Origin: Aureobasidium sp. EXF-3400
Taxonomy: Eukaryota; Ascomycota; Dothideomycetes; Dothideales; Saccotheciaceae
NCBI GenBank assembly: GCA_024195585.1
Contig: SWBL01000017.1
Span: 209,125 to 273,124 of the forward strand
Length of the DNA: 64,000 nt
Direction: 5' to 3'
The translations under genes were made by a program, and so were the position numbers. Positions 47,308-56,876 of this stretch are shown here, in pieces (the first letter of the stretch is position 1; the number at the start of each line of letters is the position of its first letter). The notes under the pieces are model-generated. The model saw only the letters and a list, made by a program, of their open reading frames with translations. It ran no database searches and was not told the origin of the DNA.

Positions 47308-48358
47308 TTACGCCTTTTGAGCGATGGTTCTGCGGGCCTTGACTGTTGCGTTGTACAGAGCATCCTTGAATGCGAACAGGAAAGCTGCAGTGATGACACT
47401 TTGAGTCACCTTGGGACCAATACCTAGAGACAATGTCAGTATGGTTTGATGGTCCTTTGATAATATTCAACTCACCTCCGTAGAGACCAGCCCAGCCTTC
47501 CTCACGCAAGATTCTCGAGAAGCTCTCAAAAATGCCCTCCTTCTTTCCGCTAGCAACATGGGCTCTGGACTTGACTGTAATGTAAGGGTAGGTGATACTG
47601 GTAGCTGCCAGCTTACCCAAAGCACCAAGATAGAAGCTATCCTTGGGGGTAACGCGACGACGCTTCTCAAGAGACTGCTTCAACTGCTCGAAGATGGTGT
47701 ATTGGAGGATAGGGTTGATGACCAGCACAAGAGCTGGCAAAACGCCGGCAAACAGTCTCATGAAGCCTTCGTCCTTGATGATGGCTAGAAGCGTGCCGAT
47801 GGTGCTGGGACTGAGCTGCTTCTTTGGCTTTTCGCCCTCGGTGGTGGGAAGAGCACTCTCGTCGCTCTCGTTCTTGCGCGCTGTCATGCGCGTGTTGACT
47901 ACCCAGATAGGGTTGGTCATGAGCACAGTTGCACTTCCGGCAAGGGCACCGGCAAGCATAGTCTCCAAAGTGCTGAGCTTGCTGGCATTGGGGCGGTTGG
48001 AAGCCTTTGCAGCCTTGATGAAAGCAGCACGGGTCCATTCGTACCAGTAGTAGTATACGAAGTTCGTCACTGAGATTCCGAACAAGGCTGATTCGAGACC
48101 AGCATACAGACCACGAACACCTTCGCGTGCGATGATCTTGCGAGCTGCTTGGAGTACATTGGTATCGGCTTTCTTGGACTCGACCTGGGCGCGTGTTGAC
48201 AGGGTGATCAGAGGGTATGTCAGAGCCATGGAGATAAGACCACCACCCGAACCAGCCAAAGCGTGGGCGACATTGTCAGACTGCTGAGAAACTGCATCTG
48301 GAGGGGCAGTGGCAGTCGACTTCTGCAGCTCGTCCTTGACGGAGATTGACTGAGACAT
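47308..48358 (-). CDS. ANT1: Peroxisomal adenine nucleotide carrier (Ant1/PMP47 type)
   Basis: Spliced model: exon 48358-47476, intron 47475-47424 (52 bp, GTGAGT...CTCTAG), exon 47423-47308; 332 residues. The N terminus DNVAHALAGSGGGLISMALTYPLITLSTRAQVE, TNPIWVVNTRM and ITYPYITVKSRAHV carry the three carrier signatures in the Ant1/PMP47 form (the first P-x-D/E motif is PLITLSTR). The protein imports ATP into peroxisomes for fatty-acid activation in exchange for AMP. The unspliced frame reads through the intron to a false 445-residue product; splicing gives IGPKVTQSVITAAFLFAFKD and the stop at 47308. The ATG at 48358 fits the family better than the upstream one at 48385. Confidence 0.93.
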
Positions 48359-49139
48359 GGGCAAAAGGAATGTAAGATGAAGCAAAAGCGTGGGTGACTG
48401 AGCAGCAACTGTTTTTAGTAAGGAGCCGAGAAGAGATAGCTATAGTAGAATGTTTCAAGAGCTACAGCGATGTTTCGAGATTTGAGTAAGGAGGTGAGGA
48501 AAGGAGAAACCTCTTATGCCTGGATCAAGTTATTGTGTCCAGGTGCGTCAGGCGTAGCTTTTACCTTGAGAGGGTCAAGCAGCCGAGGTTGCATTCCCCA
48601 CACATGTGAACGAACGAGATCGGCAACTACTCAGGGTCTTGACAGAACTCATGTCAATTGACCGTTAAGTTCCTGAGACTCGAAGCACGATAATGACATT
48701 ATATGGAGCATGGAGTATTCTGACCACTACAAGACTCCATGTAAATGTTGATCAACCACCTCCAGGCTTCTACAGATCTCACAGCTACCTTACGTCGGTG
48801 CGCTTGCAGATGCACAGTTGATAAATATAGGGCTGCAAGGATTAGAAGCTACCACGACTTTTGGCTGCATATCTCGCAATTCCCCCTTTCCTCCAGATTC
48901 TCTGCCAGAACAAGTCAATTGACCCGTTATTCGAACCTCTAGCCCACAGCAAAAGCCGACTAAGTTGGACGTCACGTCTAGAAACCGGAAAGCCAGTGTC
49001 CATCAACTTCACCCTCGGCCTCGACGTTTGTTCTATCACACGTCTTCCTCGGCCCGTCCGGGTACTCGACGATCCTGGAGCTGTAGCTTCCGAGCTCGGA
49101 AGCGCTGCAGACTCTCATCGAAGATAGCGATCTGCGCAT
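48359..49139. promoter_or_regulatory. Divergent promoter region between ANT1 and ABP2
   Basis: 781 bp between divergent starts, with no supported gene. Two CCTCGG words at 49013-49018 and 49047-49052 match the core bound by FarA/FarB in Aspergillus, but they lie next to ABP2, not ANT1, so I give them little weight. Confidence 0.45.
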
Positions 49140-51418
49140 ATGGCGCATAGAGATGTGTCCGAGGACATGATGGAGAGCGCTGGCAGCTCTCCGGTCTCAT
49201 CAGATGGTCACGGAGACAGTCTAGGTCGCGACTATGACATGGAGTCAGCGAATGCGACACCCGCTTCACTCTTTACTGGTGCTGCTGATAGCGATATGCC
49301 ACATGACTCGACTTCTGCGTCTCCAAGACACGCCGTAGTGCTGCCTACTCGCTCGTCTGCACCGCTCACTCAACGTGCTCTGCCTCAACGCGATGTGTCA
49401 GAAGAGAGCATAGTCGACGCGTATGCTGCGTTCATTCTATATTGTAATCCGTATTTCCCGTTGGACATCGATACTTCTGATTTGAGACGCATCTTCCAAA
49501 CGCCACCTCGTAGCGATGGCAAAGACTTTAGTATATTTACGTTGTGGCAGCTTGTTCAACGATTTGACAGCAAGGATATCAAGACATGGACTCAGCTAGC
49601 CCTGGAATTAGGTGTCGAGCCCCCATCAGCAGAGAGAGGCGGCAGTGTTCAGAAAGTACAGCAGTACTCCGTCAGATTGAAGGTCCGTTGCATAGCTTTT
49701 TCCTCTTCTCAAGTGTCCGCAGCAGCTCACACTTATCTCAGCGCTGGATGCGTGCAATGCATGTAGACGCCTTCTTCGAGTATCTGCTCGGGAAGAAGCA
49801 CTCTTACTACCTGGATCTTCCTCCGCCACACGACCCCCATCCTGCGAGAGGTCGAGATGGTGTTCCGGCTGACGAGGATCTTGCCATCAGGGCATTAGAT
49901 CCTTCGTTCCGCCCTAAGAGAGGTCGCAAGAGAAATGAGACGCCTGAGAAAGATCCGGCTCCTCCCAAGAAGCCTCTGCTTACAACGTCCTTTTCTTACG
50001 AAGGAAGAGTTCTTTATGCTCAGCCCCAGGCATCTTACACCGCGTCTGCAATTCCTCTGAGCGCCAGACCCGTGGAAAATCATGATAACGACATGTGGGC
50101 ATCAGCGAATTCAGCTTCGAGGCGACAGATTCCACATTCTGCAATAGCTGCTCGACCGCCGCAACATCTTCATTGGCAGGCTGGAGGGCCTCATGACACG
50201 GCTACGACTCCTCATCCCATGTCAGCGCTCGAGCCTAGAGCACCAGGTTTGCCAGCATACGACGAGCCCATGTCGGCCATCACCCCTGGATCGTCTCGCG
50301 GTCGGTCTCGCAGAAAGCATGGTCCTGCAGTGTCTTCCGCTTGGACGAGCACCAACGCGACAAACGCCAGGGCCCGAGGTAGACCTCCAGGTAATCGATC
50401 GGTTCAGGATGGCCCGTACACCACATTTCCAGCAGATCCGAATGCCGAGAGGCCAGTATCCCAAAGAAGCACTCCAGCCGTAGCTTTGATGCCTTACGAT
50501 ACCGAACCACATCTGCTGCGTCCCAATTCTTATACGAAACCGCTGCACAAACCTGTGTTCATGATGTCACAACCAGTTGATGATGAGGATGCCCCTCCAC
50601 GTCGACAGCGCGGACGTCTATCTTTGCAAGTACCTGAGAACATCAGTGGACCCATTCAACCTGCCACACCATCAGTGCTCGCGAATGAGGCGTACGACCA
50701 AGCATCAGAAGGTCTAATGCCTATGGATACCGAGGCTACGACACCCGGATGGCTTGGATCACAAGCTCGGCCTGCTACACAAATTCCCACCGCACGTCAG
50801 AGACACGACTCCGAGCCCGAGGTGGGCCTTGCGTATGAGGCTCTCAAACGAGTACTCGCCGCTGACCTTCTTCGTGCAGAGTTCTCTGGCAGAAAAGACA
50901 GATTGCTGGGACCTGAAGCAGTGCGCTTGTCTGATGCAATCCTCCAGCGCTTCGGCGTCCCCAAAGCAGATTCGGACAATAAGGCTGATGATGCACTTCG
51001 TATCGCGGCAACAAGCTGGCTTGGTGTATCGCGACAACTTGGCTTTACATCTGCAACTCCATGTAAGGAAAAGGAGATCACGGTACAGAGGTTCGCGATA
51101 CGAGATGGCGGCCTTGAAGAACGTATTGGTCCAGACGATCATGCTTCGAGAGTTAAAGAGAAGTTTGACGTCAGTTGGTCTGCTGGATTTGGTGGAGTAG
51201 GTGGCAAGTTCTGTGCAGTCGGGCTCGAGATCGGGCAGGAAGAGGTGGATCCAAACGATGCAGAAGCCCGAGCACACGAGATGATCAGAGAGGTTGCCAG
51301 AATGCCTGAGTCTGAGATCGACTACAAGCAAAAGTACATGGCCCTGGATTTCACGGTCAGGCTTATGAAGGGACAGCTGAACAGGCTGCAAGACAAAGTG
51401 CTGGACGCTTTGTTGTGA
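49140..51418 (+). CDS. ARS-binding protein 2 (Abp2) homologue
   Basis: Spliced model: exon 49140-49682, intron 49683-49741 (59 bp), exon 49742-51418; 739 residues. The Abp2 domain (PF09441) spans the intron: EESIVDAYAAFILYCNPYFPL, DFSIFTLWQLVQRFDSKDIK, TWTQLALELGVEPPS, VQQYSVRLK, then RWMRAMHVDAFFEYLLGKKH. The intron begins GTCCGT, a weak donor, but the domain continues without gap only at this junction. The rest is Pro/Arg-rich and poorly ordered, with a more conserved C-terminal block (GPEAVRLSDAILQRFGV and VRLMKGQLNRLQDKVLD). Fission yeast Abp2 binds AT-rich replication-origin DNA; a nuclear DNA-binding role is expected. Confidence 0.88.
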
Positions 51419-51492
51419 ATGTATGTAGGGCATGACCATGAACACTAACGAGAAACATATGCTTATAGATGCATTATAGAATTTTTGTTTGC

Positions 51493-52039
51493 TTAGTTTC
51501 GTGCTGCCCAGCTTGGAGTTGGGGCTGCAGTGGCATCCTTTTCCCACGGCTTCTTGCGTCGAGGGGCGTGTGCCTCGGTCCCTTGACCTTCTAGAATGGT
51601 ATCGGGGATCTCCTTTATACCAGGTATCGGTTTACCCTCTGCAATGAGTGCACATATCTCAGCAAAAGAGGCGGGTGGAGGAGCGTCTCCTATAGAGGCT
51701 GGGTGAGCCGGTTCAGCTGACGCCAAAGATTGAGGTTCAGAAGCCGCCTGATGTTGAGACTGAAGCCAGGTTTGATAGGCCTCGAAATTGACAGGCGTTT
51801 TGAACTTTCTGACACAAGGTATAAGAGCAAATCTACAGGGAAAGAGATGGCAAAAAGTTTCACCTTGTGTAGTAATAGCAACGAGCTCGGATGGTCAAAT
51901 GTGCGGTCTGCTCGGGAGTCTTTGCCGATCTCAGGATTGAGGCAAGAGCAGTTTGAAAGTCATTGTCGTGATCCCAGTCATAATTGTCTAGCTGTTGGAA
52001 TACAGTGGTACCGTCACTCGAGGACTGTAGTTCAGCCAT
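51493..52039 (-). CDS. KPWE-motif protein, Pex39-type peroxin candidate
   Basis: Spliced model: exon 52039-51864, intron 51863-51809 (55 bp, GTGAAA...GTCAG), exon 51808-51493; 163 residues. The N-terminal half (FQQLDNYDWDHDNDFQTALA, HLTIRARCYYYTRKFKTPVNFEAY) is helical. The second half has FAEICALIAEGKPIPGIKEI (proline-rich motif near 118-127) and RRKKPWEKD with KPWE at 145-148. This pairing of an IPGI motif with KPWE defines a fungal family (KPWE_dom) to which yeast Yjr012c/Pex39 belongs; that protein is reported to help PTS2 (Pex7) cargo import, and Pex13 carries a similar KPWE motif. It is divergent from SCD6 with 221 bp between the starts, and convergent with ABP2. Confidence 0.78.
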
Positions 52040-52260
52040 GTTGTCTTGTATTGTTCAGGTGATAGAAGGACAGGGTGAGTGAAAGTGACGACGGACGAGG
52101 TGCTGGAGGACCGTGCGTCAAGTGATGTGATGGTCGTGAGTGGGTTGGTTGCTTGCTGCTGCCGAGCTACTCCTGTCTCAAGCATCCGACTTCTTCTTCT
52201 ACCTGCATATTCCTTCTTCCTGCTTAGCTATACAGCTCGGGCTGTCATTCATACGCCGCC
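52040..52260. promoter_or_regulatory. Short divergent promoter between the KPWE gene and SCD6
   Basis: 221 bp between the two start codons, so both promoters and 5' UTRs overlap. It contains a TGACGACGGACGAGG block near 52085 and CT-rich tracts next to SCD6. No specific site is called. Confidence 0.45.
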
Positions 52261-54302
52261 ATGTCCGAATTCATCGGGTGCGCACGCCCAATCGAGTCCC
52301 GTCGTGTAGCAAGCTAGCTAACACTGAGGACAGATCGCGCATCTCTCTCATCTCCAAGAGCGACATCAAGTGAGTGCCTAGAGTTGGCCATGCGGTCTTT
52401 CGCCTGGAGTAACAAGCTGACGGTTGTCTGCGCAGATATGTCGGCACGCTACACGAGATCAACTCGGAGAACTCGACAGTCGCCCTGGAAAATGTCAAGT
52501 CATTCGGCACCGAAGGCCGTCGCGGCAACCCAGACGACGAGATACCGCCCAATGACCAGATCTACGACTACATTGTCTTTCGCGGAAGCGATGTCAAGGA
52601 CCTGACCATTGTCGAGCCTCCCAAGGAGAACAAGCCTCAGCCTCCTCAGGTCCCCAATGACCCCGCCATCCTCGGTGTAAGTTGCTCGCAATCACTCAAG
52701 ACCCCGTCGATCGCTATGATGAAACATTCCGGATGTAAACCATTGTCATTTTCCGAGAGCGCAAAACCATGTGGACACTTTCCGTTGCCTTCCTTCTGAG
52801 CTAAACATTACCACACATCTCATAACTGCTACTACCAGACTCGACGCTGACATTGTCTCGTACAGGCCGCAAGACCCCACGGCGCACCCGGCGCTCCTCA
52901 AGCACCACCATCTGGTCCTCAGGGCGCTTTCCCTCAGCCCAACCAGCAGCAACAACAACAGCAGCAGCAGCAGCAGCAGTGGCGCGGTCCTCAAGGTCCT
53001 CAGGGTCCTCAACAGCCCCCACCATTCCCCCCATACGGTTACCCTCCTCCTCCACAGGGCAACTCTCGCTTTGGTCCTCCCGCTGGTCCTCACGGCTTTC
53101 CCGGTGCTCCTCCTCAGTTCTACGGTCCTCCCCCTCCAGGCTGGTACCCTCCCCCAGGACAAGGCTTCCCTCAGGGCCCGCCCGGACACTTTCCCCCTCA
53201 GCCTATTGGTCCTCCTGGCCAGCAGCAACAACAGAACCAGCAGCAGCAGCCCCAGTCTCAACAGCAGAGATCTCCCGACGCACAGACTCCTTCTGCTCCC
53301 TCGAAGCAGCCCGAGTCCGCTAAGGATGCCGCCGCATTCCCTCCTCAGATCCCCGATCAAAAGCCCGCGCCTTCGGCAGAACAGACTCCATCTTTCGAGG
53401 CTGCCGCTCCTCCCCCGCCTGTCGATTCGAAGCCCGATGTTGCCGCGGCTACTGCTCCTGCTCAATCGCAGCAGAAGCCTCCCACTGGTCCTAAGAACAC
53501 CCGTGTCGCCGTCCCTCTTGTTCCCCTCAGCGCAAAGCCTGGCAATGCACCTAGCAACTTGGCCCAGCAGCAACAGAGTGCTACACAAACTGCCGCCGCT
53601 GCTGTAGCTGCCGCCATGGCCAAGCTCCCCATCTCAGCCAATGCTCCTGTTGACGCTGGTGTCGACAACTTGACAAAGCGTGTTGGTGACATGCGTACTG
53701 ATGACAGACAAAGACATCCTCGCCAGCCTGGTCCTGGTGGATTCGCTCCTGGTAACCGTGGCGGCCGTGGTGGAAGACGCCCTAGCAATCGCGATCTTGC
53801 CAAACCAATCGAGGTTCCTACGTCAGATTTCGACTTTGAGACTAGCAACGCCAAATTCAACAAGCAGGATCTGGTAAAGGAGGCCATCGCAACTGGCTCT
53901 CCTCTGGGCACACCTACCGCTGATGAGCCCAGCCAACTCCAAGACGAAGCTACCAACGGCCACGAAGCTCCTCAAGCCGAGCGCGAGGTAGTCATTCCTG
54001 GCGCCACTTACAACAAGTCAAGCTCGTTCTTCGACAACATCTCATCCGAGCTCAAGGACAGACAGGCCGCTCAAGAGGATGGAAGACGCATGGGAGGCAT
54101 GGAGTTCAGAACCGAGGAACGCAAGAAGAACTTTGAGACTTTCGGCCAAGCCAACGTGGACAACGGATTTCGTGGTGGATTCCGTGGTCGCGGTCGCGGC
54201 AGAGGAGGTTTCAACCGTGGAGGTCAGCGCGGAGGCTTTGCTCCCAGAGGCGGCTATGTACCCAGAGGTCGCGGTGCAAGCTTCGCTGGCGGCGAGTCTT
54301 AG
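52261..54302 (+). CDS. SCD6: Scd6/Lsm14 (RAP55) P-body RNA-binding translation repressor
   Basis: Spliced model: exons 52261-52277 (17 bp), 52334-52369 (36 bp), 52436-52676 and 52866-54302; 576 residues. The LSm14 domain is assembled from three small exons: MSEFIGSRISLISKSDIKY, VGTLHEINSENSTVALENVK and DYIVFRGSDVKDLTI. Then comes a long Pro/Gln/Gly-rich linker with a 12-Gln run (52944-52979), the FDF box (DFDFETSNAKFNK, about 420), the FFD box (YNKSSSFFDNISSE, about 479), the TFG box (KKNFETFGQ, about 516) and a C-terminal RGG region. Scd6 binds eIF4G through RGG repeats and decapping factors through the LSm and FDF parts. The third intron is 189 bp. Many gene callers would miss the two micro-exons. 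Confidence 0.93.
52944..52979 (+). repeat. CAG/CAA tract encoding 12 glutamines in SCD6
   Basis: Twelve in-frame Gln codons, mixed CAG and CAA, with the last seven pure CAG. This can vary in length by replication slippage. A second interrupted Gln run lies at about 53220-53270. Confidence 0.9.
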
Positions 54303-54843
54303 GCAGGCTCCGGAAGAAGCTCACAGAAGGAAACGAACGCAAAGAATCGGTTTTCGAGCTTGGCAGCAGAAGAGCAGGCCTAGAGTGCCCATGCTGGGGA
54401 ACCTCGCGGACGAACAATGAAACGAAAGTGCGGACGGTAGATGATTCCTTGAGGCAGAACACGCTCGATTGAACGGAAACATGGCGCATGGAATCTGGGA
54501 ACATGGCTGGAAATGGACTCACGGGGGGGTTTTAAATGATTTTCACAAAAACTCTCACTCACACAGGTAGTGAGATGGCATGGAAAGTGTTTATAGCGGT
54601 TCTCTCAATTCATCTTCTCAACTCCCTGAAGTAAACCACATTATCTTTAAGACGGACAGCATTACACATTTCTTACGCATCACGATGGTTAGGTTGTGAG
54701 AGAATTGGAGGCAAAGAATATTGCAAATCTATCGTAGTGACGAAAACTCTCTCAGATCGAGAGTCCAAAAGAGAAGGGGTATCCAGCTCTAAAACGCCTT
54801 GGTACTGTTGCCACAATCTAACCATCAAGTCTAGTCATTACAA
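54303..54843. other. Convergent 3' region, SCD6 and GPC1
   Basis: 541 bp between convergent genes with no coding signal of its own; AT-richer at 54580-54750, consistent with untranslated and termination sequence. Confidence 0.5.
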
Positions 54844-56505
54844 TCATCTTTGTCGAACACCTTCAGTGTTGGTAGTCTCTTCTCTCGAGGTTGAGCCCTG
54901 CTTGGGATCGATACCTTGAACGTTTTCCGAGTGATGCTCAGCAGTCTTTTGCGAATCAAGAGACAGGTCTTTGACCGACTTCAAAGCCGGATCACTTTCG
55001 TCAAGGATAGGCTTGCCTTCAGGCGTATTCTGCCACTTTGCAACTTCCTTCTTGAGATCTTCAAACTCTTTCTGCATACGACGGCCAAACACATCAATGT
55101 AGAAGGTGGCGCCATTGTAGGTGGCCCAGGTGAAGACGACCATGAGGAAAGATGCACTGGCCCAGCGGTACCAGAACCACAAGGGGCAGGGTACCATGGT
55201 GATGAGCGCATAACCATACTGGATGAGCATGAATGCTGGTCCTTGCAGAACCTCGGGCAGCGAAAGCACCAGCTTGCCGAGGAAGTTCTTTGCGTAAGAC
55301 TTGCGCAGCCATGTGAAAGATGTTGGGCGTCCTATCAATAGTCAGCAGTGTACTTGGGTTGTAAGTGATATGATTACGTACCAGCAGCAATCTTCTCTCT
55401 TCTCCTGACGGTGATCATGAAGTGGTAGCTAAGCTGCCAACAAGCGTAGGGCACAGTGGCCCAGACAATCATGCCCCACAAAGTGTAGTGTTCCGGAGAG
55501 CTTGGAGACGAGTGTCTGATGCTGTAGATGGCAGGGAATTTTTCCTTCTGCAGCTCCTGTGGAATCAAATGGACAAGACAATGTAAAGTCGCGCATGGCA
55601 TGATATGGATAAAGAGACTACAGACGTTAGTGGGACACAGGCAAAGCATGGTCGGAGAGTACTGACCTAGTGACCTTGTCCAGAGAGTGGAAGACTAGCG
55701 AATTGCGCCACATGGCAATAGCGATAGCATTGTTTCCCATAGCTAGACAGTAGGTGCTGATAAACAACCTTTTACTACCAGGGAAGAACCAGATGGTCAA
55801 TAGCATAAGGAGATTGACAAAGTAGCACAAGTCAGCAAGGAAGTAATGATAGCCAATCTTGTGGTACTTGTAGTAGCGGATAGGCATGAAGAAAGCCAGT
55901 TGAGCGGTGTACCAGATGTGGAAGTACTCGGGATAGGCGCCAATAAGATAGCCAGAGATGAAGATGTTGAGAACACCGGTGATGAAGGAGATCTTCTCAC
56001 GCAGTGTGACGGCTTTGGCATCATTCCACCTCTTGCTGAGACGATCAACATTGTCTCGCATGCGTCTTTTGTATTTGTCCAGCTGCTCGTCAGGGGTGGG
56101 GACGCGACGCCTCCACTCTTCGACCATCTTGTCCTTGGCTGTGATACTAGACATCCGGATCTTTTGCTGTTGTCGGCGAACTTTGTCGGTGTGAGCAGTT
56201 ATCGAGTTCTGGAAGCGTTCTAGCCTTTGGGGCAAGGCAAGATTCTCGATAATGTCGAACATGGTAAGGCGATCGAGGGGTGGGAAGCTTTCATCGTCCA
56301 TCTCGCTGTAGCTTCCGTTCGAAGTGGTTCTTGACAAGACGCTATAGGGATAACCTGGCGAGCTAGGCTGAGATGTCATGCCTGCGTACTGTTGGGCATC
56401 GGCAGCTGAAAGATAGTCGGCATCAGGTGCGGAAGCTCTGCCCGAAGAGCCATCGGCACCAGAAGCCTCAGGTTTGGGCTTAAGTGCGTCGGCGGGTTGT
56501 GACAT
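54844..56505 (-). CDS. GPC1: Glycerophosphocholine acyltransferase (Gpc1, DUF2838)
   Basis: Spliced model: exons 56505-55667, 55617-55382 and 55331-54844; 520 residues. A Ser/Pro-rich soluble N terminus of about 170 residues includes basic MSSITAKDKMVEEWRRRVP. Then come about eight membrane helices with the DUF2838 core, FITGVLNIFISGYLIGAYPE, YHKIGYHYFLADLCYFVNLL, and the HIMPCATLHCLVHLIP stretch with several His residues. The first intron starts GTCAGT. Yeast Gpc1 (Ygr149w) transfers an acyl group from acyl-CoA to glycerophosphocholine to make lysophosphatidylcholine in the ER, recycling phosphatidylcholine breakdown products. Length is close to yeast (432) plus an extended N terminus. It is divergent from SMC1. 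Confidence 0.92.
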
Positions 56506-56876
56506 GGCGGTGAACAGCTAAGGAGAGAGCGGAGAGAGAAGATGAGGTTCGATGAGTGATAGAGAAGACTATGAGGAATCGTAACAAGGGAGTAGCTGGA
56601 CGTCTAAGCTGTCATGGCTCTCTCACGTGTCAGTTTAGTTGCAGGTGGAATGCAAGTCAGGAGCGACCGGAAATACAAGACTACTTTTTGGACCATGTTG
56701 ACGGAAGACACCATGTCATTGGTCCGTGTACACCGCCCGCTGATCAGTTCCGCTCCGCCAGTCGACCTCTTGGCGGCAGTTTCGCGTGACGCGCCTTCTA
56801 TCAACGCGTCGTCCGACTTAGATCAGCCTTTCCACCCATCTGCTTCCATAGCAGCACACCACCTCAAGCCGTCACC
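56506..56876. promoter_or_regulatory. Divergent promoter of GPC1 and SMC1 with MCB/E2F-like words
   Basis: 371 bp between the start codons. On the SMC1 side, a cluster of G1/S-type words lies within about 110 bp of its ATG: TTGGCGG near 56770, TTTCGCGTGACGCG at 56780-56793 and ACGCGT (MluI cell-cycle box) at 56804-56809, 68 bp before the ATG at 56877. Binding is an inference from the consensus. Confidence 0.5.

Noticed and set aside
47048..48385. 445-residue minus-strand product as the ANT1 protein
   Set aside because: It reads through a 52-bp intron and loses the conserved end of the third carrier repeat; splicing at 47475/47424 restores it.
49013..49052. CCTCGG words as fatty-acid regulator sites for ANT1, with another at 26626 upstream of the desaturase
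   Set aside because: A 6-base word on either strand is expected about every 2 kb; two of the three are nearer ABP2 than ANT1.
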